Shown here: positions 34,217-42,668 of the stretch, one piece after another | Layout: every line of letters starts with the position of its first letter | Position numbering within the stretch: the first letter of the stretch is position 1 | NCBI RefSeq assembly: GCF_002259485.1 | Contig: NZ_NPGA01000008.1 | Location: 248,001-312,000 of the forward strand | Direction: 5' to 3' | Length of the DNA: 64,000 nucleotides | DNA from: Rhodococcus sp. 14-1411-2a | GTDB taxonomy: Bacteria; Actinomycetota; Actinomycetes; Mycobacteriales; Mycobacteriaceae | Translations under genes and position numbers: made by a program | The notes under the pieces: generated by a model | The model's input: the letters and a program-made list of their open reading frames with translations, nothing else | What the model was told of the DNA's origin: nothing | Database searches by the model: none

Positions 34217-35266
34217 TCATGCGGGCGGTTGATTGCCTGTGAGCCGGGAGATCAACAGCGCGACGAGGATGATTCCGCCGGTGGTGGCGTCGATCCAGTA
34301 TCCGGGAACAGCGGACAGGATCAGCACGTTCTGAATGAGAACGAGCAGCAACACACCGCCGCATGCACCGGCCATGGTGCCCTTGCCGCCGTTGAGTGAC
34401 ACCCCGCCGAGCACGGCCGCTGCGAACGCGCTGAAGATCAGGTTCTGGCCGAGGGATGCGGGTATCGAGGCGATACGCCCGACCTGCAGCAGCCCGGCGA
34501 GAGCGGCGAGCATTCCCGCCACGACGAACACTCCGAGAACGATGCGTTCGACCCGGACGCCGGCAACACGCGCGGCCTGCTGATTTCCGCCCACGGCGTA
34601 GAGCATCCGACCGGCTTTGTGCCGGGTCAGGAACAGGGTCAGCACGGCGAAGACGGCAATTGCGACCACGAACGAGGTGGGCACGCCGGCGAAGCTCGAT
34701 TGGCCCATGACCGTCATCTCCGGCGGCAGCGACGAGAGCGTTTCGCCCTTCGTCAGACCGAGGCTGACTCCGCGCAGCAAGATCAACGTGGCCAGGGTGG
34801 CGATGAATGCGTTGAATTTGAGATAGACGACCAGAAATCCGTTGAACAACCCGATGAATGCACCGACGACGAAGATCGCAATGATCGCCAGGATCGGCGA
34901 CCCGAGTATGTCGAGGCCCCCGTTGGTGGTGGACAGAAACAGGTAGGCCCCGACCATCGGGGCGAGACCGAACGTAGATTCCAGGGACAGATCGAATTTG
35001 CCGGTGATCAGGACCAGCGTCAGGCCCATCACCAGAACGGCGAGCTCGCTCGCCTGCTGGAGGACACCGAAGATGTTGTCGTACGACAGGAACGAGCTGT
35101 TGAGCAGCCCTCCCGCGATGATGACGACGACAAGGACCGGCAAGATCGCCAGTTCGGGTTTGCGCAGGAACGACACCGCGCCGCCGAACGTGGATCTGCC
35201 GGAATGCGTCGATTTCTCGGGCATCGATGCGCCCGCGCCTGCTGCATTCGTTGTTGAGGTACTCAT
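34217..35266 (-). CDS. ABC importer permease (RbsC type), second system
   Basis: 349 residues; a polar 30-residue start then the multi-span core: KPELAILPVLVVVIIAGGLL, GKFDLSLESTFGLAPMVGAY, KFNAFIATLATLILLRGVSL and AFAAAVLGGVSLNGGKGTMA at the coupling helix. Single permease gene, so a homodimer, unlike the heterodimer of the first importer. TGATG-type coupling to the ATPase stop at 35266. Confidence 0.9.
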   Translation of the reverse strand: MSTSTTNAAGAGASMPEKSTHSGRSTFGGAVSFLRKPELAILPVLVVVIIAGGLLNSSFLSYDNIFGVLQQASELAVLVMGLTLVLITGKFDLSLESTFGLAPMVGAYLFLSTTNGGLDILGSPILAIIAIFVVGAFIGLFNGFLVVYLKFNAFIATLATLILLRGVSLGLTKGETLSSLPPEMTVMGQSSFAGVPTSFVVAIAVFAVLTLFLTRHKAGRMLYAVGGNQQAARVAGVRVERIVLGVFVVAGMLAALAGLLQVGRIASIPASLGQNLIFSAFAAAVLGGVSLNGGKGTMAGACGGVLLLVLIQNVLILSAVPGYWIDATTGGIILVALLISRLTGNQPPA

Positions 35267-36825
35267 CAGAGTGCACCTGCCGACATGGTGGAGCCTTCCA
35301 TTGCTGCGACCAGCTGGTCGTCGGGAATGTTGGAGTCTTCGAGGGCTTTTCGGCCGCGTACCCAGACCTGGACGCGATCGCAGAATGCCAGTTCCTCGGG
35401 TTCGTCGCTGACGACGATGACGGCGAGTCCGCGGGCACGATACTGCTCGACGATGTCCATGATGGTGCCCTTGGAGGCGATATCGACACCGGCTGTCGGG
35501 TGCATGAGCACCAGAACCTTGGGTTGTGGTCCGAGTGCGGCACCGAGCAGCACCTTCTGTTGGTTACCGCCGCTGAGCTGGCCGACCGGTTGTGCCACCG
35601 ACGAGCAGGCAATCCCGAGCTCGTCGCGGGCGGTGTCAGCAGCGCGGTGTCTGCGGCGCGTGCTCAGCATGCCCCGGGTGCTGAGCATCGGAAGCGTGGT
35701 GAAGGTGATGTTGTCTTCGATCGACATCTCCCCCACCAGTCCGGTCTTGATGCGATCTTCGGGTACGAGAGTGACACCGGTGCGAACCGCTGTGTGCGAG
35801 TCCCACTTTCGGACGGCGTGGCCGTCGAGTGTGATGCTGCCCTTCCATTTCGGTAGATGCCCGGAAATGGCGTGCGCGATCTGTCGGCTACCGGACCCGG
35901 CGTGGCCGGCAAGACCGACTACCTCCCCTGCGTGCAAGGTGAGCGAGAAGGTGTCATGGAGACCGCTGATCTCGAGATCGGCGACTTCGAGTACCACCGG
36001 CGAGGTGGTATTCGGGGCGCGACTCGCGCCGGTGTGTGTGGCGACCTTGCGCGCGGAATCGTTGCCGACCATAGCGGTGACCATGTCGTCGGTGCTCAGT
36101 TCTTTTGCGCTGCCGTGCAATACGTCGTGTCCGTTGCGGAGGACGGTAACCGAATCACACACCTGAGGGACTTCGTCGAGGTGATGGGAAATGAACATGA
36201 AGGTCACGCCGCGGTCGCGGAGTTGATTGACCCTGGACATGAGGGAGTCGATTTCACCGGCCACGAGTTGCGCGGTGGGCTCGTCGAGGATGACGAATCG
36301 TGATCCCTGGGCGAGCGCGCGCACGATCTCGATCATCTGCGCCTCGCCGACACCGAGTTCGGCTACTCGTTGGTGCGGCGAGAGTGGAATTTCCCACTCG
36401 TCGAGCTGCTGTTGGGCGTTGCGGTTGACGGTCTTCCAGTTGACCCACCGCCGGTCGTTGTAGGTGTTGAGGTAGATGTTCTCTGCCACACTGAGTTCGG
36501 GGACCAGGGTGCGGTGCTGGTAGACGCAGGAGACTCGGCTCAGCCATGCCTTGCGGTCTGTCAGTGCGGGTGCCGGTTCACCGGAGAATTCCAGCGTTCC
36601 CGAATCCAAGGCGTGCAGGCCCGTGAGGGTGGCGACAAGCGTGGACTTGCCGGCTCCGTTTCGTCCCACCAGTCCGTGCGATTCACCTTGGCGGATGGTG
36701 ATCGAGAGGTCATCGAGTGCGGTAGTCGCTCCGAATCTTTTCACCGCGTTGCGCACGACCACCAGGGGTTCACCGGCGGTCTCGTGTGCCGGCGGAATGG
36801 TCGCAGGGTTGCGCGGGGTGGTCAC
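35266..36825 (-). CDS. ABC importer double ATPase with degenerate second Walker B
   Basis: 519 residues from GTG 36825 (GTGA overlap with the binding-protein stop; GTG 36837 possible). Domain 1: GRNGAGKSTLVATL, atypical signature ELGVGEAQM, Walker B FVILDEPTAQLV. Domain 2: GHAGSGSRQIAHAI in place of Walker A, LSGGNQQKVLLGAALG, and VLVLMHPTAGVDIASKG, where the Walker B Asp/Glu pair seen in most homologues (D/N-E-P-T) is replaced by Met-His. One composite site must therefore be inactive in hydrolysis; such asymmetry is known in ABC proteins, but this exact change is odd. Energises the second importer. Confidence 0.88.
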   Translation of the reverse strand: MTTPRNPATIPPAHETAGEPLVVVRNAVKRFGATTALDDLSITIRQGESHGLVGRNGAGKSTLVATLTGLHALDSGTLEFSGEPAPALTDRKAWLSRVSCVYQHRTLVPELSVAENIYLNTYNDRRWVNWKTVNRNAQQQLDEWEIPLSPHQRVAELGVGEAQMIEIVRALAQGSRFVILDEPTAQLVAGEIDSLMSRVNQLRDRGVTFMFISHHLDEVPQVCDSVTVLRNGHDVLHGSAKELSTDDMVTAMVGNDSARKVATHTGASRAPNTTSPVVLEVADLEISGLHDTFSLTLHAGEVVGLAGHAGSGSRQIAHAISGHLPKWKGSITLDGHAVRKWDSHTAVRTGVTLVPEDRIKTGLVGEMSIEDNITFTTLPMLSTRGMLSTRRRHRAADTARDELGIACSSVAQPVGQLSGGNQQKVLLGAALGPQPKVLVLMHPTAGVDIASKGTIMDIVEQYRARGLAVIVVSDEPEELAFCDRVQVWVRGRKALEDSNIPDDQLVAAMEGSTMSAGAL

Positions 36826-37871
36826 TGGTTGCCCCACAGGGACGGATCGTCGGCGTTCTCACGCGTGACGACGGGCGCAGGGAGCAGATCGACCAAGAAC
36901 CCGTCTTGCTCTACTACTTCACTGCCATGCTCGGTCGGACCCGCCGCAAGCGACACTCCTTCGTGGCCCTGGCCTAGGTAGTCGACGCTGATCTTGCTGT
37001 ACTCGGGGACCGGCTGGACGATCGCGGCGTCGAGGGTGCCGGCTCGAACGGCGTCCATTGCGGACTTGCCACCGTCGACCGAGACCAGGGTGACATGGCC
37101 TGGTGCACCGACGGGAACGGATCGCCCGCGACCGTTGAGCGCGGCAGCGACGGGGTCGAGGTAGAGGGTGTCCGAGGCGAGGTACACCCCGGCCAGGTCT
37201 GCGTTTTCGCTCAGGACGGTCTGCATGACCGACCCTGCGCGTGGTCCGCTCCAGTTCGCAGGCTGTTCGATGACGTCGATGTCGGGGAACTTCTCGGCAA
37301 TTGTGTCGGTGAATCCGGCGGATCGATCACGTCCGTTGGACGTAGCGATGTCTCCGGTGATGTTGAGTACTTTGCCGCCGCCGGGAAGTCGTTGCCCCAT
37401 CTGCTCGGCGGCGCTGACTCCCATGGCGTAGTTGTCGGCTTTGACGACGGCGTATGCGGTACCGGCGGACGGTTTGTCGTCGACGACTACCACGGGAACG
37501 TTGCGGCTTGCGGCGTAGTCGAGCGCGGGCTTGATCGCGTCGCGGTCCACGACACCAGCCATGATGCTGTTCGCGCCCGCTGTGATCAGGTTCCGGATAT
37601 CGGTGACCTGCTGGCCGCTGCTGCGGTTGGCGTTGGTGGTCTGCACGACTTCGCCGCCTGCTGCCTCCGCGGCCGAGGTGGCCTCGTCGATGAGAATGGA
37701 GAAGAAGGGTGTGTCCAGGGCCGGCACGGAGATGCCTACTTTGAGCGGGCCACTGTTGTCGATGGCTCCACTGTTCGGGCCGGTTCCGCAGCCGGCGAGA
37801 GTGCCGATACCCAAGGCGGTGACGGCAAGGGCCGATGCGGTGCGGAACGTGCGCTGCGAAATGAGACGCAT
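36822..37871 (-). CDS. ABC importer substrate-binding lipoprotein, second system
   Basis: 349 residues from ATG 37871. Signal peptide with basic start MRLISQRTFR and lipobox TLAGC; mature protein is a cell-surface lipoprotein. CUT2 binding fold: LKVGISVPALDTPFFSILID, ITAGANSIMAGVVDRDAIKP, NVPVVVVDDKPSAGTAYAVV, DNYAMGVSAAEQMGQRLPGG, LNITGDIATSNGRDRSAGFT. The ligand is probably a sugar or polyol. It is the first gene of the operon behind a TTGACA promoter overlapped by a palindrome at 38026-38043. Confidence 0.88.
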   Translation of the reverse strand: MRLISQRTFRTASALAVTALGIGTLAGCGTGPNSGAIDNSGPLKVGISVPALDTPFFSILIDEATSAAEAAGGEVVQTTNANRSSGQQVTDIRNLITAGANSIMAGVVDRDAIKPALDYAASRNVPVVVVDDKPSAGTAYAVVKADNYAMGVSAAEQMGQRLPGGGKVLNITGDIATSNGRDRSAGFTDTIAEKFPDIDVIEQPANWSGPRAGSVMQTVLSENADLAGVYLASDTLYLDPVAAALNGRGRSVPVGAPGHVTLVSVDGGKSAMDAVRAGTLDAAIVQPVPEYSKISVDYLGQGHEGVSLAAGPTEHGSEVVEQDGFLVDLLPAPVVTRENADDPSLWGNQ

Positions 37872-38009
37872 GGAAGGGTTCTCCTGATCTGGGGCCGACG
37901 CACGGACGTCGGGGACGTGCACCTGGCGAGGTTGCGGGTATCCGCAAGTGAGGCGCTCTTCACACCGCCGAGCCCAGATATTTCACCGTGGCTGAACAGT
38001 GTGAGTCAG

Positions 38010-38043
38010 ATCATGCAGCGTTTACAGTGTGGTTGTCAACACT
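38010..38043 (-). promoter_or_regulatory. Promoter and overlapping palindromic operator of the second importer operon
   Basis: Minus-strand -35 TTGACA (38039-38034), 18-base spacer, -10-like CATGAT (38015-38010). The -35 sits inside the inverted repeat AGTGTTGACAACCACACT (38043-38026), so a bound protein would block polymerase. The adjacent XRE-cupin regulator is the natural candidate. Confidence 0.5.
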
Positions 38044-38153
38044 CCACGCGAGACGTGTTCGCGAGCGGCGCTAGTCGCGCTCTACGCCGGATCGACCACG
38101 GCGCGGCTGGGTTCCCGCACTGGCGAGGGAGTGCTCCTGCGCAGAACGAGTGC

Positions 38154-38840
38154 TTAGGACTGGGACGCGGACCGGCTCGCTGCGGAGGCATGAGTGAAGC
38201 TGCTCATGACCTCGGTAAGGGTCTTCTCCACATCGAGCTCGGCATGGGGATCGAAAATCAACCAGATGCCGGTCGTGCGTTCGGTTGTCGGGTTGGAGAA
38301 CAGGTGAGGCCGGGTGGAGTCGAAGCAGAACGAATCGCCTGCATGCAACTCGTGCTCGTCGAAGTCGAGCTTGAGCCGGAGCGTCCCTTCGAGAATGCAG
38401 GCGAATTCTTGACCTTGATGACGCATCGAGCGGCCCTCGGCCGAACTCGACGCCCCGCCCTCGTAGGTGACGAACAGCGTCTGTAGCCCCGCATGCCCGC
38501 CGGTGGACAGCTTTTCCCACCGGACACCGTTCTCCATGTCGAGAACCGGGTTGTCGGATTTGCGTTGAATACCTGCTCGGGCGTCGCGGGCACGCGCCTC
38601 TGCGCGGCGTCCAGCCGCAGCGGCGGGTGACTCCGAATCGTCGCCGGTCACCAGTTCATCGAGCGAAAGGCCGAGGGCCGCCGCGAGGCCGAACAACGTC
38701 TTCACCGACGGCTGCGTCTTACCGTTTTCCACTTGTGAGAGCAGGCTGGTGGAGATACCGACACGCCCCGCGACCTCGCGCAACGGGAGCTTGCGCTCCC
38801 GGCGTGCTCGCTTGAGTGCACTTCCGATCTCGTCCGTCAC
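38154..38840 (-). CDS. XRE-family regulator with C-terminal cupin sensor
   Basis: 228 residues from GTG 38840 (AGGAAAGGG upstream; ATG 38921 or 38897 would extend it). HTH at about 4-58: IGSALKRARRERKLPLREVA, GRVGISTSLLSQVENGKTQP. A basic Ala/Arg linker leads to a cupin barrel (about 120-205) with SMRHQGQEFACILEGTLRLK, HELHAGDSFCFDSTRPHLFS and GIWLIFDPH, which keep the H-x-x-x-E-F and P-H-x-F metal/ligand positions. Such regulators sense small polar ligands such as sugars, polyamines or acids. Upstream of the second importer and divergent from the isomerase gene, so likely to regulate both. Confidence 0.87.
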   Translation of the reverse strand: MTDEIGSALKRARRERKLPLREVAGRVGISTSLLSQVENGKTQPSVKTLFGLAAALGLSLDELVTGDDSESPAAAAGRRAEARARDARAGIQRKSDNPVLDMENGVRWEKLSTGGHAGLQTLFVTYEGGASSSAEGRSMRHQGQEFACILEGTLRLKLDFDEHELHAGDSFCFDSTRPHLFSNPTTERTTGIWLIFDPHAELDVEKTLTEVMSSFTHASAASRSASQS

Positions 38841-39149
38841 AATCAGCCCTTTCCTCGCCGCTTCGGCTGCAACGACCGCCTGCCGAACGCCGCGCACCAT
38901 GATCTCCGGCCGAGGACACAAAGACCAGCGCGACCGTCGGAGATTTCCGTCTGCGCTGCTTTATCGACCAACAACTTGACATCGTCAGTAAATCACACCG
39001 ATGATGTGGGTCACAGATTTCAGTATGAGTAAACTATTGGGCGTGGCGGCGATAACCGCCCACGACAATGACCACCACCGCACTGCGGCACACGATCGCC
39101 CGAGGACCACGCAGGCGGCTGGGCAACACCGACATTCAGGAGACATCTC
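38841..39149. promoter_or_regulatory. Divergent control region between XRE-cupin and isomerase genes
   Basis: No gene. A plausible plus-strand promoter is TTGACA (38976-38981), 18-base spacer, GATGAT (39000-39005). The 6-mer AGTAAA is repeated at 38988 and again near 39029, a possible pair of regulator half-sites. Confidence 0.45.
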
Positions 39150-39998
39150 ATGAGCACCATCGAACTACTGGCAGGAACCTGGACGACCGCGGGAGCCGCA
39201 GACGCCGGGGCCGATGACGATCGCAGCCCACACACCTTTCGGGAGCGCGTCGAGGTAGCAGCGGCCGCAGGGTTCGCCGGTGTGGGGTTGGGATACCTCG
39301 ATCTACTCGACGCCGAGCAGCAGTACGGCTTCCCGACGATGAAGAAGATTCTCGACGACAACGGAATCCGACACTTCGAGCTCGAGATGCTCCTCAACTG
39401 GTTCGTCACCGACGAACGCCGTGCGGTATCGGACCAGTGGCGCGCGAACATGCTGCGAGCGGCCGAGGCGGTCGGTGTCCGCCACATCAAGGTCGGAGGC
39501 GATTTCGACGGCGGTGCCTTCGATGCCGACCACATGGCAACCGAATACACGGCGTTGGCGAACGACGCCCAGAATGTGGGCACCACAGTGGTGTTCGAAC
39601 CGATGCCCTTCGTCAACGTCAGCACACCGGCGCAGGCGCTCGAGTTCGTTTCCAAAGCCGATCACCCCGCGGGAAAGATCCTGATCGACATCTGGCACGT
39701 TGCCCGCGCAGGAGTCGACTTCGCCTCCCTGGCCGACATCCCTGCCCGCTACATCGGCGATGTCGAACTCGACGATGCCCCCCTGTCGTTCGAAGGTGAC
39801 ATCATCGCGGACACGTTCCACGGCCGCAGGCTCCCAGGGGAAGGTGAACTCGACGTTCAGGGATTCGTCGACGCGATCCGCAGCACCGGATACGACGGAA
39901 TCTGGGGCGTGGAGATCCTGTCCGCCGAGTACCGCAAACTGCCTATCACCGAAGCGATTCCAGCGGCCTACCGCACGACCATGCAGTTTCTGGCCTGA
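39150..39998 (+). CDS. Xylose-isomerase-like TIM barrel protein (sugar phosphate isomerase/epimerase family)
   Basis: 282 residues, ATG after CAGGAGACATCTC. AP-endonuclease-2/IolE/IolI-type barrel: ERVEVAAAAGFAGVGLGYLD, IRHFELEMLLNWFVTDERRA, VGVRHIKVGGDFDGGAFDAD, VVFEPMPFVNVSTPAQALEF, KILIDIWHVARAGVDFASLA, and GYDGIWGVEILSAEYRKLPI. The metal-ligand residues Glu (VFEPMP), Asp (IDIWH), His and Glu (GVEI) are all present, so it should be active. Family members isomerise, epimerise or dehydrate keto-sugars and inososes. Position beside the XRE-cupin gene and second importer fits handling of a keto-cyclitol or keto-sugar. Confidence 0.8.
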   Translation: MSTIELLAGTWTTAGAADAGADDDRSPHTFRERVEVAAAAGFAGVGLGYLDLLDAEQQYGFPTMKKILDDNGIRHFELEMLLNWFVTDERRAVSDQWRANMLRAAEAVGVRHIKVGGDFDGGAFDADHMATEYTALANDAQNVGTTVVFEPMPFVNVSTPAQALEFVSKADHPAGKILIDIWHVARAGVDFASLADIPARYIGDVELDDAPLSFEGDIIADTFHGRRLPGEGELDVQGFVDAIRSTGYDGIWGVEILSAEYRKLPITEAIPAAYRTTMQFLA

Positions 39999-40022
39999 AC
40001 GATCCGAACCTGCTGAGACGTC

Positions 40023-40036
40023 GCGCCTTCGGGCGC
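40023..40036 (+). terminator. Small GC hairpin after the isomerase gene
   Basis: GCGCC-TTCG-GGCGC with the stable UUCG-like tetraloop, 25 bases after the isomerase stop. Possibly a first, weak terminator ahead of the larger one at 40128. Confidence 0.4.
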
Positions 40037-40127
40037 ACGCAGTCACGTCAGGCTCTTCGCTTCGGTGGGAGCCGGCACTCAGGAATGGCCGCAGAGCTGA
40101 CCTCGGGCCACGTTCGAGGTCATCTTT

Positions 40128-40163
40128 CTGGACCGAACGCGGCTCGCTACGCGTTCGGTCCAG
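40128..40163 (+). terminator. Long hairpin between isomerase and second NTF2-like gene
   Basis: Perfect 14-bp stem CTGGACCGAACGCG (40128-40141) with its complement (40150-40163) and loop GCTCGCTA. It lies 130 bases past the isomerase and 66 before the NTF2-like gene, so it either ends the first transcript or attenuates the second. Confidence 0.6.
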
Positions 40164-40228
40164 CACCGGTGCAAGTCGCACGAGCACAAACAACCTGACA
40201 ACCAACCTCATGTCCCGGAGTCCACTTC

Positions 40229-40609
40229 ATGATCAAGACCACTGACGCAGTCATTCGGGAACTCGAAGACACCAGGTACAACGCCATTCTCGAACAGAAC
40301 TACGACAAGTTCGCAGAGCTGTGCCACCCCGACTTGGCCTACACCCATTCCAACGGTGTCACCGACACCCTCGACTCCTACCTCGACAAAGTTCGCGGCG
40401 GCTTCTATGTCTACCACCGCATCGACCATCCGATAGACTTCATCCGAATCGTAAGTGACACAACGGCTCTCGTCATCGGAGAAATGAACGCCGACATCAC
40501 CGCCGGCGGCGCAGACAAGACGTTGCGAAACCGGTGCCTCGCCGTGTGGAAACTGACCAAGACCGGATGGAAACTGCTGGCGTACCAACCCACTCCCCTA
40601 CCGGAATGA
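40229..40609 (+). CDS. NTF2-like (SnoaL/DUF4440 type) protein, paralogue of 26087-26485
   Basis: 126 residues. Aligns with the protein at 26087 over its whole length: HPDLAYTHSNGVTDTLDSYL against HPALTYAHSDGRRDTLEEYL, YHRIDHPI against YHTIDHPI, and WKLLAYQPTPL against WVLLAYQPTPL. The shared His, Tyr and Asp positions are those that would line the cone, arguing for conserved catalysis and not a mere fold. It is placed outside the ring-cleavage operon, next to the isomerase. Two copies with different surroundings fit two successive dehydrations or isomerisations of related ring intermediates; this is inference. Confidence 0.75.
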   Translation: MIKTTDAVIRELEDTRYNAILEQNYDKFAELCHPDLAYTHSNGVTDTLDSYLDKVRGGFYVYHRIDHPIDFIRIVSDTTALVIGEMNADITAGGADKTLRNRCLAVWKLTKTGWKLLAYQPTPLPE

Positions 40610-40864
40610 CCGGACGCGGCCCGGCGATCGTGTTGCTTTGCTGAAAATCCACGAATCGTCAAAACCGGATCGTCCCCGACCACGGAAGGCCGTGGCGGCT
40701 CGAACTGGACTTGCGATTCCGAGCGACCTGCGAGCAATGTGGCGACGCAAGTTCGATCCAAGCTGCCGCGACGCTTACCCGCAGCGATCGATCAGGTCAA
40801 CAACGGTAGTTGCCGCACCGTCAAGAGGAGTTGACGTGAGGCCAGTCCTCTAATCGGCATTACG

Positions 40865-41068
40865 TCAAGCCACGTGGCGGTCGTCGGCAGTGCTGTCCAC
40901 CGGTGCGGTCTGCAGCCACGGTCCCCAGGATCCGTCCTCGCGCTGCCGCCGAACCTGTGCAGGCGCACCGTTGAGCTGCTCGAAGGTCGACGCCACTGTC
41001 CAAGGATCCTGGCGTCGTTGCAGATCGAGACAGTGCCGCAGCGATGGCACGATGCGGTCTTTACGCAA
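40865..41068 (-). pseudogene. Small unrecognised protein, possibly the tail of a broken gene
   Basis: A minus-strand frame from TTG 41068 encodes 67 residues with clear protein character (PWTVASTFEQLNGAPAQVRR, then QREDGSWGPWL) and high-GC third positions. The same frame reads on upstream to about 41150 (RRVEEDARTAKVYFTD) but is interrupted by one TGA near 41095. It could be an intact small protein starting at TTG or a longer gene broken by a point mutation. I do not recognise the family. The remainder of 40610-41167 shows nothing further. Confidence 0.35.
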
Positions 41069-41167
41069 CGTTGTAGCGATTCGGGCGGTCGGCCCTCAGT
41101 CGGTGAAGTACACCTTGGCAGTTCTGGCGTCCTCTTCAACCCTTCTATAGTGCGCCGGGTGAAAATA

Positions 41168-42316
41168 TCAAAGGTGGAGGGAAAGTGGATTCTGCGTTGC
41201 CACCGAGCCTTGCATCAATCTTCGACACGTGCGGTAGAGCGTTGCGCTTCGTGCCTGAAGCACACCGCCATCGTCGACGGCGACGTCAGCCGCGACGTCG
41301 AACACACCCGACGGGCTCCCCACACGCAGCTGCTCGCGTCGCGGCTCGGCGATCCGAGCGACCAGCGTGTCTGGGATCTGCTGTGCCACAGCAGTACACA
41401 GAGCACCGGTAACCGTGACTGCTCGGTGGACCTGTTCGACGGAGATCATGCGGATCGAGATGTCGTAGGTCGACGAGTCGACCGGCATTCCACTGAGGGT
41501 CACATAGTCCCGCGGGCCCGCGATGATGGCGATCTTCGGGTTGGACAGCGGGGCATCCTCGGGCCGATCGCACAGCCCCATCGCCACCGCTGCCTGCCGA
41601 CGTAGCTCGTCGAGCACAGCGAGCGCAGCACTGGTCGCCTCGAGCTCGGCGACGCTCTCGTGCCCGGACAGTCCCACCGAGTCCGCTCGAACGAAAACGA
41701 CCGGGTTCGTCGCGTCCACCAGGGACACCTCGATAGGGCCGGCTGACGTGGTCAGGTGGTCGGTCGCAGCGCCGGTAGGCAACAGGCGGCCTGTACGCGC
41801 GCCTCCCGGGTCGAGGAATTCGAGTTTCACGGGGGCACCGGTTCCGGAGACGCCAGGGATGGCGAGGGGACCGTCGGTGCGCGCCATACCGTCGAGGACG
41901 TCGAAATGGGCGACGATGACCTTGCTGGTGTTGGTGTTGTAGATCCGCACGCTCACCGGACCGTCCGCGGCTGCGACCATCTTCTGATCGACGGCATAGG
42001 GCCCTACCGCGGAGGCGAGGTTGCCGCAGTTCGCGGCGTAGTCGACGATCGGCTTGTCCACCGAGATCTGAGCAAAGGTGTACTCGACGTCGATTCCCGG
42101 TCTCGTCGACGGCGCCACCGTGACCGCCTTGGACAGCGATGACAGACCGCCGCCCATTCCGTCCAGTTGGCGGCCGTACACATCCGGTGAACCGAGGGCG
42201 GACAGAAACAGCGCGTCGCGGTCACTCGGATCCGCGGGTAGGTCGGCCTCGTCGAAGAACAGACCCTTACTGGTTCCGCCTCGCACGAACGCCGCGGGCG
42301 TCCATTTCTGCACCAT
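41168..42316 (-). CDS. PrpF-family cis/trans (allylic) isomerase
   Basis: 382 residues from ATG 42316, behind CGGAGG. Two-domain diaminopimelate-epimerase-like fold of the PrpF family: AAFVRGGTSKGLFFDEADLP, LDGMGGGLSSLSKAVTVAPS, VDYAANCGNLASAVGPYAVD with the catalytic Cys in NCGNL, and GLCDRPEDAP, SNPKIAIIAGP near the end. Members isomerise 2-methylaconitate, trans-aconitate or 4-oxalomesaconate. Divergent from a GntP permease, universal stress protein, RraA-type aldolase and dehydrogenase. Together these suggest breakdown of a branched tri- or dicarboxylic acid; 4-oxalomesaconate tautomerase is one option, but the usual hydratase partner is missing. Confidence 0.85.
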   Translation of the reverse strand: MVQKWTPAAFVRGGTSKGLFFDEADLPADPSDRDALFLSALGSPDVYGRQLDGMGGGLSSLSKAVTVAPSTRPGIDVEYTFAQISVDKPIVDYAANCGNLASAVGPYAVDQKMVAAADGPVSVRIYNTNTSKVIVAHFDVLDGMARTDGPLAIPGVSGTGAPVKLEFLDPGGARTGRLLPTGAATDHLTTSAGPIEVSLVDATNPVVFVRADSVGLSGHESVAELEATSAALAVLDELRRQAAVAMGLCDRPEDAPLSNPKIAIIAGPRDYVTLSGMPVDSSTYDISIRMISVEQVHRAVTVTGALCTAVAQQIPDTLVARIAEPRREQLRVGSPSGVFDVAADVAVDDGGVLQARSATLYRTCRRLMQGSVATQNPLSLHL

Positions 42317-42668
42317 CGACAACCTCCGGATCGGTCTGGGCACGTCCGCCTCAGTCACCTGCTAAACAACTGATAGCGGGAACCCTGATGTGGATTAATA
42401 GAACATCAATGTACCACCGACGGTTAGAGATGACCGTGAATGCTTGATCAAAGCGCGGCGCGTGCAGCCCTGCAACCCGATCTAATCAACGAAGTCCTGC
42501 GATCAACTTGTGGTATTTGGTTCAAGGTGTTGACAAAAGACCATGTGGCGTTCGATAGTGGGCTGGCTCACCCGCCAGCATCGTCCCGGATGCCCCGCTG
42601 AGCGCGTACCCCCCCCATTCCGTCCACGATCGCCCGGGTGCCACGGCACCCGCCGGTAAGGAACCTCC
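42317..42668. promoter_or_regulatory. Divergent control region of the carboxylate cluster
   Basis: No gene. The AT-rich stretch ATGTGGATTAATAGAACAT (42389-42407) carries ATGT/ACAT edges around TTAA and is the best candidate for the GntR operator or a -10 region serving both the PrpF and GntP genes. Confidence 0.4.

Noticed and set aside
33459..35612. Long minus-strand frame of 717 codons that ends with the SDR
   Set aside because: Only its last 241 codons (from ATG 34184 with AGGAGGAG) read as an SDR; the rest lies out of frame over the permease and ATPase genes.
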